Source of the DNA: Rhodospirillales bacterium
GTDB lineage: Bacteria; Pseudomonadota; Alphaproteobacteria; Acetobacterales; Acetobacteraceae
Assembly: GCA_025352565.1 (NCBI GenBank)
Contig: JANXTF010000059.1
Location: forward strand, 1-52,117
Reading direction: 5' to 3'
Length of the DNA: 52,117 bases
In this document: piece by piece, positions 15,074 through 23,440 of the stretch
How the letters are laid out: each line of letters starts with the position of its first letter
How positions within the stretch are numbered: the first letter of the stretch is position 1
Notes under the pieces: generated by a model
The model's input: only the letters and a program-made list of their open reading frames with translations
What the model was told of the DNA's origin: nothing
Database searches by the model: none
Program-made: the position numbers and the translations under genes

Positions 15074-17032
15074 ATGCGCCACATCATTCTTGGATTGATC
15101 ACGGCCTGTGCCGTCACACTCCCGTTGCGCGCGGAGGTGGTCCGCTTCGAGGTTACCCAGCGGTTGCCTGCGTTCGACGGGCGCAGCTTCGGCGATACCG
15201 GCGTCTATGAGCGCATCACTGGCCGGGCGACGATCGCGCTCGATCCGGCCAGCGACCGCAACGCCGTCATCACCGACCTGGGCCTGGCGCCACGCAATGC
15301 AGCCGGGCGGGTGGAGGCCACGGCCGACGTGGTAATCTTGCGGCCGGCAGATCCGCTGCGCGGCAATGGCACGTTGCTGCTGGACGTACCCAACCGTGGC
15401 CGCAAACTTGCGCCACAGTTGTTCGACGATGCCAACCAGCCCGGCGCCAACAACGCGGAACACGGGTCCGACGCCGGCATCGGCTTCCTGCACCGGCAGG
15501 GCTACACGATGGTGTGGGTGGGTTGGCAGGCCGATATTCCATCGGCCCCCGAACAACTGGCACTTTCCGCCCCCATCCTGGCCGGAGTCACCGGACCCGC
15601 GCGGGAGGAGTTCATCTTCGACACGGCGGCAAGCCCATCGGTGGCCACGCTTGCCTGGCCGGCAGCCGATCCCGCTGGCGCCGCCATTACCGTGCGGGCC
15701 AAATGGTCCGATCCGCGCGAAACCCCGACCGGGCTTTCGATGCGCTTCATCACCCCGACGCAGATCGAGGTGACCCGGCCAGCGTCGGGTTTCGACGCAG
15801 GCGCGCTTTATGAAGTCACCTACAACGCACGCGATCCGGCGGTGCTGGGCATGGGCTTTGCCGCCGTGCGCGACGTGGTGAGCTTTCTGCGGCGCGACAC
15901 AAGCGCCGCCAATCCGCTCGCAGCCGGCGGCCACTCGACCGTTCACCGGGCGATCGGCTTCGGCGTCTCCCAGTCCGGCCGGTTTTTGCGCGACCTGCTG
16001 TATCTTGGCTTCAACGCCGACGAAGCCGGCCGCACCGTGTTCGACGGGCTGATGCCGCATGTGGCCGGCACACGACGCATGGCAACCAATATCCGCTTCG
16101 GCCAGCCCGGCCGCAATCCACGCCACCTGCAGGACCCCGCTTGGCAGGCCGATCTGTTCCCGTTCACCTATGCCACCATGGATGATCCGCTTTCCGGGCG
16201 GCATGACGGGTTGCTGCGGCGCTGCACGCTGGATGGATCATGCCCCAAGGTGATGCAGACCGACAGCGAGCATGAATGGTGGGCCTCTCACGCCTCGCTG
16301 CTCGTCACCGATCTGCAAGGGCGGCATATCGACCTTCCGGCTGAGGTGCGTGCCTACATGATCGCCGGTTCGCCGCATTTCGCCGAGGCGAACGAGGTGA
16401 TGCGTCGCACCCTGCCGGCGCTTTCGCTGCCGCAGAACCCGATGCAGGCCGGCCCGCCCATGCGCGCCCTGCTCAAAGCCATGAACGACTGGATCACCCA
16501 AGGCGTCGCACCGCCCGCGAGCCGCGTTCCCATGCGCGCGCACGGCACGCTGGTGGAAGCGTCAGGCGCGGTGCCGACCAATATTCCCGGCCTGCCCTAT
16601 ACGGCGATGCACACGCTGGCCGCCTTCTCCGACCAGTCCGTGCTGCCGCCAAGGGGGATCGGCCAATATCCGGTTTTCGTGCCCCGCGCCGATACTGATG
16701 GAATGGCGATCGCAGGCATCCGCATGCTTCCCCTCGCCGTCCCGCGCGCGACCTACACCGCCTGGAACCCGCGGGCGTTGGGCTATGGCCCCACAACGCT
16801 CTTTCCGCTGCAGGGCGCCGTCGTGCCCTTTGCCAAAACGGAAGCAGAGCGGATTGCATACGGCGATCCGCGGCCATCCGTGGCCGGGCGCTACGGCAAC
16901 GATGCCGGCTATGTGGCAGCAGTGCGCGCAGCCGCGGCGCGGCAGGTGGGCGAACGCCTGTTGCTGGAAGAGGACGCCTCTCGCGCAATCGAGGCAGCCG
17001 AAAAAGGCCTACTGGCCAAGCTTGGCCAGTAG
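15074..17032 (+). CDS. Large exported alpha/beta-hydrolase-domain protein (Abhydrolase_10 type)
   Basis: The 652-aa product begins at ATG 15074, where a signal peptide MRHIILGLITACAVTLPLRA starts; the open frame begins 27 bases earlier. It resembles the large alpha/beta hydrolase domain proteins of the Abhydrolase_10 group. The nucleophile-elbow-like motif is GVSQSG (S299), followed by GRFLRDLLYLGFN. Conserved blocks include LLDVPNRGRK, YTMVWVGWQAD and the C-terminal VPRADTDGMAIAGIR. A paralogue with the same blocks lies at 40507-42648. Biochemical function of the group is poorly defined. The last codons and stop lie within a 28-bp perfect palindrome. It is the fourth of five adjacent exported hydrolases. 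Confidence 0.85.
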   Translation: MRHIILGLITACAVTLPLRAEVVRFEVTQRLPAFDGRSFGDTGVYERITGRATIALDPASDRNAVITDLGLAPRNAAGRVEATADVVILRPADPLRGNGTLLLDVPNRGRKLAPQLFDDANQPGANNAEHGSDAGIGFLHRQGYTMVWVGWQADIPSAPEQLALSAPILAGVTGPAREEFIFDTAASPSVATLAWPAADPAGAAITVRAKWSDPRETPTGLSMRFITPTQIEVTRPASGFDAGALYEVTYNARDPAVLGMGFAAVRDVVSFLRRDTSAANPLAAGGHSTVHRAIGFGVSQSGRFLRDLLYLGFNADEAGRTVFDGLMPHVAGTRRMATNIRFGQPGRNPRHLQDPAWQADLFPFTYATMDDPLSGRHDGLLRRCTLDGSCPKVMQTDSEHEWWASHASLLVTDLQGRHIDLPAEVRAYMIAGSPHFAEANEVMRRTLPALSLPQNPMQAGPPMRALLKAMNDWITQGVAPPASRVPMRAHGTLVEASGAVPTNIPGLPYTAMHTLAAFSDQSVLPPRGIGQYPVFVPRADTDGMAIAGIRMLPLAVPRATYTAWNPRALGYGPTTLFPLQGAVVPFAKTEAERIAYGDPRPSVAGRYGNDAGYVAAVRAAAARQVGERLLLEEDASRAIEAAEKGLLAKLGQ

Positions 17033-17034
17033 GC
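17007..17034. terminator. 28-bp perfect palindrome across the 3' end of the large hydrolase
   Basis: The half-site GCCTACTGGCCAAG is followed directly by its exact reverse complement. The palindrome covers the last seven codons and the TAG (17030-17032). Transcribed, it can form a very stable 12-bp or longer hairpin just 31 bases before the next start codon. There is no T-tract. It could attenuate expression of the next gene, stabilise the upstream mRNA, or bind a dimeric protein. Confidence 0.55.
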
Positions 17035-17065
17035 GCGGCCGGAAAGTCAGACGAGGATGAAACCA

Positions 17066-18196
17066 ATGATGAAACACGCCATCGTAATTTCGGCTGCTAT
17101 CGCAGCGATGTCCACGGGGGTGCAGCCGGCGTCTGCACAGCGGCTGGATACCAGCGACCTGTTCGTGCCCTGGACATCCACCGCCCCCATCGATGCAGGT
17201 CAGGTCGTGGCGCTGCATGTGCGCCACAAGACCGGCCCCAAGCCCGGACCCGTGGTGCTGTTTGTGCATGGTGCCACCGGCCCGTCGGTGCCGGACTTCG
17301 ATCTGGATTTCAAGGACTACAACTGGATGGCGACCCTGGCCCGTGCCGGGTTCGACACCTATGCCGTCGATCTTTACGGCTATGGCAGTTCGCCGCGCCC
17401 CGGGATGGACGATCCCTGCAACGCCAGCGCCAAGCAGCAGCAGGACATCCTGATGAACCGGCCGCTGAAGGCCGCCTGCGCGCCAAGCTATGCGTTCCAG
17501 ATGACAACCATTCGACATGAGTGGCAGCAGCTCGACGCGGTCGTCGACTTCCTCCGGCGCTCGACCAATCATCCGCGCGTGAATATCGTCGGCTGGTCGG
17601 CCGGCGGCCCGCGGGTGGGCGGCTACGTGTCGATGCACCCGGAGAAAATTGACCGCGTGGTGCTCTACGCCCCCAGCCCAACGATTGCCGGATTGAACAT
17701 CCCAGACAAGCCGAGCGAGGGAACGCCGCTCTATCTGCAGACCAAGGAGGCGCTGATGCGCGGCCGCTGGGCCGCGGACGAGAAATGCGATGGCCAGGTC
17801 GATCCGGGCATTCGCGAGGCCGTCTGGAAGGCGACGCTGGACTGGGACCGGGTCGGACGCTCCTGGGGGAATGCGGGCGAAGGCGTGATGCGCAGCCCAT
17901 TGCTGAAGGATTTCGGATGGTCGCCAGACATGGCGGCAAAGATCACCGCGCCGACATTGGTGGTCGTGGGCGAGTTCGACCGCCTCGCCGATCGGCACAC
18001 GGTCTTCGAGCAACTCGGGTCCAAACAAAAAATGTTCCTGCGGGTCGCATGCGCCAGCCATTTCATGGTCTGGGAAAAGCAGCACATCGCCTTGCAAAAC
18101 ATGTCGCTGGAATGGCTCCAGCACGGCACGGCGCTGGGTCAGACAAGCGGCGAGATCGAGGCTGACAAAAACGGGGTCATCAAACGCACGCGCTGA
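17066..18196 (+). CDS. Exported alpha/beta hydrolase
   Basis: I place the start at ATG 17066, which has GAGG nine bases upstream; an in-frame ATG at 17057 has no properly spaced site. A signal peptide (ending QPASA) precedes a compact alpha/beta-hydrolase fold. It has the oxyanion region FVHGATG, the nucleophile elbow GWSAGG (Ser about residue 178), the acid Asp in GEFDRL and the catalytic His in CASHFMVWE. Cysteines near residues 118 and 138 could form a disulfide in the cap. It ends the cluster of five exported hydrolases and lies between two long perfect palindromes. It is probably an esterase; the substrate is unknown. Confidence 0.9.
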   Translation: MMKHAIVISAAIAAMSTGVQPASAQRLDTSDLFVPWTSTAPIDAGQVVALHVRHKTGPKPGPVVLFVHGATGPSVPDFDLDFKDYNWMATLARAGFDTYAVDLYGYGSSPRPGMDDPCNASAKQQQDILMNRPLKAACAPSYAFQMTTIRHEWQQLDAVVDFLRRSTNHPRVNIVGWSAGGPRVGGYVSMHPEKIDRVVLYAPSPTIAGLNIPDKPSEGTPLYLQTKEALMRGRWAADEKCDGQVDPGIREAVWKATLDWDRVGRSWGNAGEGVMRSPLLKDFGWSPDMAAKITAPTLVVVGEFDRLADRHTVFEQLGSKQKMFLRVACASHFMVWEKQHIALQNMSLEWLQHGTALGQTSGEIEADKNGVIKRTR

Positions 18197-18226
18197 GAAA
18201 GCGCCATGCGTGATCCAGCGTTTGAT

Positions 18227-18250
18227 ACCCCGCGGCGCGCGCCGCGGGGT
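18227..18250. terminator. 24-bp perfect palindrome after the hydrolase cluster
   Basis: The half-site ACCCCGCGGCGC is followed by its exact complement, 30 bases past the last hydrolase stop and 29 bases before the next likely start. It is entirely G/C except at its ends and lacks a T-run. A terminator or insulating hairpin between the hydrolase cluster and the respiratory cluster is the likeliest role. Confidence 0.5.
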
Positions 18251-18278
18251 GGCGGCCCTGGGTCAGCGTGCCGGTGCG

Positions 18279-18779
18279 ATGGACCTTGCGGATATCATGA
18301 CTGACATCGCTATTGCCCGCGTGCTGCATGTGCTTGCAGTCGTCCTGTGGATCGGCGGTGTCGGCATGGTGACGACGGTGTTGCTGCCAGCCATTCGGAG
18401 GTCCTACCCGGCCGAGCAGCGCTTCCAGGTTTTCCATGCCATGGAATCACGCTTTGCCTGGCAGGCGCGGGTCACCACGCTCATCTCCGGTGCCAGCGGC
18501 TTCTACATGGCTTGGCGACTGGATGCCTGGGACCGGTTTCAGTCCGCTGGCTTCTGGTGGATGCATGCGATGGTCCTGACGTGGCTCGTTTTCACAGCGA
18601 TTCTGTTCGTGATCGAGCCGTTGTTCCTGGAGCGGTTCCTGGCCCGCCGTGCCGCTGCGGTGCCGGAGGCAACCTACCGTCGCATCGAATGGCTGCACCG
18701 CCTCCTGCTCATCCTGAGCCTGCTGACAATCGCGGGAGCCGTCGCGGGCAGCATGGGGGCCAACCTGTTCGATTGGTGA
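18279..18779 (+). CDS. CopD-like four-helix membrane protein
   Basis: The 166-aa protein has about four membrane helices. The first contains RVLHVLAVVLWIGG, the His-containing helix seen in CopD-related and similar small integral proteins. Others include TLISGASGFYMAW, WMHAMVLTWLVFTAILFV and LLLILSLLTIAGAVAG. CopD proteins act in copper uptake or handling at the inner membrane; related small membrane proteins may bind heme. It lies upstream of a copper-containing ba3-type oxidase cluster, which fits a supply or assembly role, though that is inference. The start at 18279 lacks a strong ribosome-binding site, and ATG 18300 is an alternative. Confidence 0.7.
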   Translation: MDLADIMTDIAIARVLHVLAVVLWIGGVGMVTTVLLPAIRRSYPAEQRFQVFHAMESRFAWQARVTTLISGASGFYMAWRLDAWDRFQSAGFWWMHAMVLTWLVFTAILFVIEPLFLERFLARRAAAVPEATYRRIEWLHRLLLILSLLTIAGAVAGSMGANLFDW

Positions 18780-18895
18780 TGCACGCCCACGTCGCGTTGG
18801 CCCGCGTCATTGCAGCCAAAATATGCGGCGGCTTCCATAATCGCCGTCTGAACCAGCCGGAGGGCCGGGTCTCGGAAATGCGCGACCCTGAGTAG
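18779..18895 (+). CDS. Possible 38-aa coupled small ORF
   Basis: An ATG at 18779 overlaps the TGA of the CopD-like gene (TGATG) and opens a 38-codon frame starting MHAHVALARVIAAK and ending at TAG 18895. Codon third positions are mostly G/C. There is no recognisable domain and no independent ribosome-binding site. It may be a small protein or chance. The rest of the 217-base gap before the cytochrome c gene holds only the inverted repeat at 18895-18918. Confidence 0.25.
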   Translation: MHAHVALARVIAAKICGGFHNRRLNQPEGRVSEMRDPE

Positions 18896-18918
18896 ATTCC
18901 GAGGCTACTTTAGCGGAA
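18895..18918. promoter_or_regulatory. Inverted repeat upstream of the cytochrome/oxidase operon
   Basis: ATTCCG and CGGAAT arms (18895-18900 and 18913-18918) are separated by 12 bases and end about 78 bases before the first cytochrome start. The dyad could be an operator for a dimeric regulator of the oxidase operon. No known consensus is matched with confidence. Confidence 0.25.
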
Positions 18919-18996
18919 TGAAAGTCGGCACAACCATCAAGCCTGGGCGACACCGCCCATGACGGGTTCCACCTGAGAGAAAACGCTGGAGGCTGT

Positions 18997-19770
18997 GTGT
19001 CTTTGCGCCGGATGAAGACCTTTCTGCGGAGCATTTCGGTCCAGGCCCGCAGGCGCCGTTTGGCGCGCCCCACTCCGTTCGCTGCGCTGCTTCTTTGGGC
19101 TCTGGTTCCATTGCGCCCCGCCCATGCCCAGGCCATCGAGCGGGCACCTGACACCATGGAGGCACGCCTTCAGCCATGCGCGGCGTGCCATGGGGCGCAG
19201 GGGCAGGGCGTTGCAAACAGCGACTCGTTCCCCCGACTTGCTGGGAAACCCGCAGGTTACCTCTACAACCAACTGGTCGCGTTCCGCATCGGACGACGCC
19301 ACTATGCCCCGATGAACTACCTTTTGGAATTTCAACTGGACCCCTACCTCCGCGCCATGGCGGAGTTCTATGCGGCCCAGCGTCCGCCTTTGCCGGCACC
19401 AGCCGTTCCAATCGTCAGCAATGATGTCCTGCGCTTAGGCCAGTCGATTGTCATGCACGGCGACCCAAGCCGCGGTATTCCCGCATGCTCAGGGTGTCAT
19501 GGCCCTTCCTTCACGGGCATGGAACCGGCTATCCCCGGCCTGCTGGGTCTCAAGCCAAGCTATATCAGCGCGCAACTCGGTGCGTGGCGATACGGAACCC
19601 GCACTGCCACGGCGCCGGATTGTATGCAGATCGTGGCTGGGCATCTGACGGAGGGCGACGTGACCGCGGTAGCGGCTTGGCTCTCGACGCTGCCCAGCCC
19701 TGAAAACGCGGCGCCACTTCCGCGCGGGACGCTCGCATTGCCGCTCGCCTGCGGCAGTGAGCCGAGTTGA
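18997..19770 (+). CDS. Exported diheme cytochrome c, c4-like
   Basis: The start is GTG 18997, with GGAGG five bases upstream. The 257-aa protein has a basic, uncleaved or signal-peptide-like N-terminus (helix about 28-45 ending RPAHAQA). Two c-type heme sites follow: CAACH (61-65) and CSGCH (164-168). The layout and motifs such as FPRLAGKPAGYLYNQLVAFRIGRR resemble cytochrome c4 and related diheme donors to terminal oxidases. Its stop overlaps the start of the triheme cytochrome. It opens the oxidase operon, so a role as electron carrier to the ba3-type oxidase is likely. Confidence 0.9.
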   Translation: MSLRRMKTFLRSISVQARRRRLARPTPFAALLLWALVPLRPAHAQAIERAPDTMEARLQPCAACHGAQGQGVANSDSFPRLAGKPAGYLYNQLVAFRIGRRHYAPMNYLLEFQLDPYLRAMAEFYAAQRPPLPAPAVPIVSNDVLRLGQSIVMHGDPSRGIPACSGCHGPSFTGMEPAIPGLLGLKPSYISAQLGAWRYGTRTATAPDCMQIVAGHLTEGDVTAVAAWLSTLPSPENAAPLPRGTLALPLACGSEPS

Positions 19771-21056
19771 TGGAGAACATCGTGAAGATGCCTTTGCGGC
19801 CGCGAAACATGCGGGTTCGGTGGGGCCGCTGGCTGGCCCTGGCGGTTGCCCTGTGTTTGCCCATTGAGGCAAGGAGTCAGCCTGCCGCAACCGACACCGT
19901 TGCCAAACAGGGCGAGTATCTTGCGCGTGCAGGCGATTGCGTTGCCTGTCATACCAACCCCGGCGGCAAGCTGTTTGCTGGCGGCAGACCGATGCCGACG
20001 CCGTTTGGGACGCTCTATACCTCGAACATCACGCCCGATGCCGCTACGGGCATCGGCAAGTGGTCCGCCGACGAGTTCTATGCGATGTTGCACACAGGCC
20101 GATCGCGGGATGGCGGCCTGCTGTATCCGGCCATGCCGTTCGGCGCCTACACAAAAGTCACCCGCACCGACTCGGATGCGATCTTTTCGTATTTACGCTC
20201 GGTGGTGCCCGTATCGGCCCCGAACAAACCCCACGACCTCCGGTTTCCATATAATAACCGTTCACTGATCCTTGGATGGCGGACGTTGTATTTCACGGAA
20301 GGCGAATACAAACCCGACGCTGCAAAATCGGGCGAGTGGAACCGTGGCGCATATCTCGTTCAGGGCCTCGGGCATTGCGCCATGTGTCATACCGCCATCA
20401 ACGCCCTGGGCGGCAGTTCCGAAGCCCAGGCGTTTCAAGGCGGCCTCATTCCGATGCAGAATTGGTATGCCCCGTCCCTGACCTCCAACAAGGAAGCGGG
20501 ATTGGGCGATTGGAGCATCGCCGACATCTCCGACTACCTCGGCAAAGGCGTCTCCCACCGGGGCGCCGTCTACGGGCCGATGGCCGAAGTCGTCTACAAC
20601 AGCCTCCAGCATTTGACCGCGGGCGACACGCGCGCGATGTCGGTTTACCTCAAGAGCCTGGCCGAGGGCAGCCCACCCGGGGCGCCGGTCAGTACCGTGG
20701 CGGGCGCGGAGAGCAGCTTGCTCATGACCCTCGGCAAGACCGTCTATGACGGGCATTGTGCCAGCTGCCATGGCGCGCAGGGGCGCGGCCTGACACCGCA
20801 ATATCCGCCGCTTGCCGGCAACCAGTCGATCCAAATGGAGTCCGCGGTCAACCCGATCAGGATGGTGCTGAACGGCGGTTACCCGCCGGGCACGGCAGGC
20901 AACCCGATGCCTCATGGAATGCCGCCGTATGCACAGATTCTTTCTGACGACGAGGTGGCCGCGGTCGTCTCTTACATCCGGCGGGCCTGGGGTAATCGTG
21001 GGACAGCCATCTCGGCGCGGCAGGCGAACGAGTTGCGTTCAGCACTCCTGGATTGA
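19770..21056 (+). CDS. Exported triheme cytochrome c (alcohol-dehydrogenase subunit-like)
   Basis: The 428-aa protein starts at ATG 19770, overlapping the upstream TGA (TGATG). A TTG three bases earlier is possible. After a signal peptide (ending IEARSQ) come three class I heme domains: CVACH (57-61), CAMCH (203-207) and CASCH (330-334). This matches the architecture of membrane-associated cytochrome subunits of alcohol, gluconate or aldehyde dehydrogenases, including TPFGTLYTSNITPD and GLGHCAMCHT. No dehydrogenase catalytic subunit adjoins it. Here it is followed by a ba3-type oxidase, so it may deliver electrons from a distant dehydrogenase directly to that oxidase. Confidence 0.92.
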   Translation: MENIVKMPLRPRNMRVRWGRWLALAVALCLPIEARSQPAATDTVAKQGEYLARAGDCVACHTNPGGKLFAGGRPMPTPFGTLYTSNITPDAATGIGKWSADEFYAMLHTGRSRDGGLLYPAMPFGAYTKVTRTDSDAIFSYLRSVVPVSAPNKPHDLRFPYNNRSLILGWRTLYFTEGEYKPDAAKSGEWNRGAYLVQGLGHCAMCHTAINALGGSSEAQAFQGGLIPMQNWYAPSLTSNKEAGLGDWSIADISDYLGKGVSHRGAVYGPMAEVVYNSLQHLTAGDTRAMSVYLKSLAEGSPPGAPVSTVAGAESSLLMTLGKTVYDGHCASCHGAQGRGLTPQYPPLAGNQSIQMESAVNPIRMVLNGGYPPGTAGNPMPHGMPPYAQILSDDEVAAVVSYIRRAWGNRGTAISARQANELRSALLD

Positions 21057-21062
21057 AACATC

Positions 21063-21245
21063 ATGATCAACTCGGAAACGCCGCCGCCTTCGTCCGGCCC
21101 GTCACAGGACGAGATGATCGACGCCATTGTCCGATCCGGCGCTCGCGGCGGCCTCACATTGGCTGGCATTGCCACGGCCATCGTCATTGGCTTGTGGTTC
21201 GTCTTCTATCTGTTCGTCTTCATGCCGCGAGTGCCATCGCAATGA
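21063..21245 (+). CDS. One-helix small subunit, likely ba3 oxidase subunit IIa-like
   Basis: This 60-aa protein has a polar Pro/Ser-rich N-terminus and a single membrane helix (about residues 30-54, GLTLAGIATAIVIGLWFVFY). It ends in FVFMPRVPSQ. It lies between the triheme cytochrome and subunit II. Thermus-type ba3 oxidases contain a tiny one-helix subunit IIa (CbaD) encoded next to subunit II, and the size, topology and gene position match. Sequence identity at this length is not conclusive, so the assignment rests mostly on context. Confidence 0.7.
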   Translation: MINSETPPPSSGPSQDEMIDAIVRSGARGGLTLAGIATAIVIGLWFVFYLFVFMPRVPSQ

Positions 21246-21261
21246 CGAGATTGCAGCGGTG

Positions 21262-21828
21262 ATGTCAGGGGATACCGATCACGGGGCGGCCGCCATTGCC
21301 GCAGCGCGCGTGGAACGCCGGTGGGCGGGTCTCTCCATCGGCATTATCTGCGTGCTGGTTGTCCTGGCTGCCTACACCGGCATCCATCAGGCCGTCATGC
21401 CACAGGCGCAAGTGGAAACGGCGGACCCTCGAACCCTCCACATTTCCGGCGAGTTTATCGAGAGCAATCTCGGCAGCGCCGTTGAGCCAGATGGCTCGGT
21501 GACGGTGCGCGCCATCGGGCAGCAATATTCATTCACGCCGCAATGCATTTTGATCCCGACGGACACACCGGTCAGGTTCCGGGCGACCAGCGCTGACGTG
21601 ATCCACGGATTCCTGATCGAGCACACGAACGTCAATACGATGTTGGTTCCGGGCTATATCTCCGCGGCGACAACAAGGTTTTCAACGCCTGCCGATCTCG
21701 TCATGCCCTGCCATGAATTCTGCGGCGCCGGACACGAAGGCATGTGGGGCCGCATCAAGGTCATCGAGAAATCCGCGTTCCAGAAATTGGCGGCAGATCG
21801 GCGGAGAATGACCTGTGTTGCACAGTAG
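21262..21828 (+). CDS. ba3-type cytochrome c oxidase subunit II (CuA)
   Basis: The 188-aa protein has one N-terminal membrane helix (about residues 25-44) and a periplasmic cupredoxin domain. All CuA ligands are present: H115 (VIHGF), C150, E152, C154, H158 and M161 in PCHEFCGAGHEGM. The single anchor is typical of B-family oxidases rather than mitochondrial-type subunit II. I place the start at ATG 21262; an in-frame GTG at 21259 is possible and the longer open frame overlaps the one-helix gene. Its last 14 bases overlap the start of subunit I. It receives electrons from a periplasmic cytochrome c, and three such cytochromes are encoded alongside. Confidence 0.93.
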   Translation: MSGDTDHGAAAIAAARVERRWAGLSIGIICVLVVLAAYTGIHQAVMPQAQVETADPRTLHISGEFIESNLGSAVEPDGSVTVRAIGQQYSFTPQCILIPTDTPVRFRATSADVIHGFLIEHTNVNTMLVPGYISAATTRFSTPADLVMPCHEFCGAGHEGMWGRIKVIEKSAFQKLAADRRRMTCVAQ

Positions 21829-23440
21829 ACGCCTCATTCTCGCTCACTTCTGGTTGGCGTTCGCGGGTTTCGGGATCGCGCTGGTTCTCGGCGAGTGGCA
21901 AATGTTCATTCGCAGCCCGCTCCATGCCTGGATCGGCAACCCCGAGTGGTACTATCGCTCCGTCACGGCGCACGGCACCGCCATGGCCTACGTCTTCCCA
22001 ACACTCGTCTCGATGGGCTTTGGCTATGCGATCACGGAGGCGGCGCTTAAGCGGCCGCTGATTGGCGCCAGATGGGCCTGGACAGGATTTGCCCTGGTGG
22101 CCGTGGGCACGGTGACGGCCGTCGTTCCCGTGTCCCTCGGGCTGGCGTCGGTTCTCTATACTTTCTACCCGCCGATGATTGGCAGCCCGTTCTACTACAT
22201 CGGCGTTGTCCTGGTGGTGGTCGGCTCCTGGATCTGGGTCGCGCTGATGTCGGTGAACCTCTACACCTGGAAGCGGGCGAACCGGGGCACGCCGGTTCCG
22301 CTGGCCATGTTCGCCAATGTCGCCGGCTCATACCTCTGGGCCTGGACCGCGGTTGGCGCGGCCATCGAATTGCTGTTCCAGATCATCCCGGCGGCGCTCG
22401 GCCTCACGACGACCATCGATGCCGGCCTGGCCCGCGTCTTTTTCTCCTGGACCCTGCACGCCATCGTCTATTTCTGGTTGATGCCGACATACATCGCCTA
22501 CTACACCATCATCCCCCGGGCGATCGGTGGGCGCCTGTTCAGTGACCCGATGGCACGCATCTCGTTTGCGCTGTTCCTGGTGGTCGCGATGCCGATTGGC
22601 GTGCATCACTTGTTCGCCGATCCCGAAGTCGGCGCCGGTTTCAAGTTCATGCACTCGGTCTTCACGGCACTTGTGGCGTTGCCCACGTTGCTGACAGTGT
22701 TCACCATCTGTGCATCGGTTGAAATTGCCGGACGCCTGCGCGGCGGCAAGGGACTTCTTGGCTGGGTCGCCACCCTGCCCTGGCGCAATCCGATGATGCT
22801 CGCCATCGCATTCTCGTTCGTCATGCTCGGGTTCGGCGGCGCGGGTGGGATCATCAACATGAGCTACCAACTCGACGCCAGCATCCACAACACGCAATGG
22901 ATTACCGGCCATTTCCACCTGATTTTTGGCGGCGCGATCGTCATCATGTATTTTGCCATCGCCTATGACCTCTGGCCGCATTTGACTGGCCGGGCTCTCG
23001 ACAGCTTTCGCCTCATGCGGCTGCAATTGTGGTCCTGGTTCATCGGCATGATCGTGCTGACCTTCCCCTGGCATTACGTGGGCGTGCTCGGCATGCCGCG
23101 CCGTATGGCGTTCTACGACTACGCCGATCCGGCCATTGCGCCGCAAGCATTGTCGGTCATTGCCTCCGTCATTGGCGGCGCGATCCTGGTCGTCTCCGGT
23201 GCATTGTTCGTCGCGGTGCTTGTCCGTGGCCATCGCGCTGTGCGCGTCGAGCCCGGCGCGTATCGGTTCAGCGTCGCGGTCCATCAGCCGCAACGGGTGC
23301 CCGCGGCCCTCAACGGCTTTGGGCTGTGGGTCAGCCTGATGCTGGCCTTGACGGTCATCAACTACGGATTTCCCATCGTTCACCTGCTCTCGCTCCCGAA
23401 CACATCGGTTCCCGTGGTGAGGATCGGAGCAGCGAAATGA
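21815..23440 (+). CDS. ba3-type cytochrome c oxidase subunit I
   Basis: The 541-aa catalytic subunit starts at GTG 21815, inside the end of subunit II. It reduces O2 at a heme-CuB site and pumps protons. Heme b ligands are H53 (TAHGTAMAY) and H368. CuB ligands are H215, H264 and H265, with Y219 placed to crosslink to H215 (LHAIVYFW). The high-spin heme ligand is H366 in ITGHFHLI. The D-channel Glu of A-type enzymes (HPEVY) is absent. Stretches such as GGRLFSDPMARISF and VEIAGRLRGGKGLLGW closely resemble Thermus ba3 oxidase, so this is a B-family enzyme, usually of high oxygen affinity. No subunit III gene is present. Confidence 0.95.
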   Translation: MLHSRRLILAHFWLAFAGFGIALVLGEWQMFIRSPLHAWIGNPEWYYRSVTAHGTAMAYVFPTLVSMGFGYAITEAALKRPLIGARWAWTGFALVAVGTVTAVVPVSLGLASVLYTFYPPMIGSPFYYIGVVLVVVGSWIWVALMSVNLYTWKRANRGTPVPLAMFANVAGSYLWAWTAVGAAIELLFQIIPAALGLTTTIDAGLARVFFSWTLHAIVYFWLMPTYIAYYTIIPRAIGGRLFSDPMARISFALFLVVAMPIGVHHLFADPEVGAGFKFMHSVFTALVALPTLLTVFTICASVEIAGRLRGGKGLLGWVATLPWRNPMMLAIAFSFVMLGFGGAGGIINMSYQLDASIHNTQWITGHFHLIFGGAIVIMYFAIAYDLWPHLTGRALDSFRLMRLQLWSWFIGMIVLTFPWHYVGVLGMPRRMAFYDYADPAIAPQALSVIASVIGGAILVVSGALFVAVLVRGHRAVRVEPGAYRFSVAVHQPQRVPAALNGFGLWVSLMLALTVINYGFPIVHLLSLPNTSVPVVRIGAAK

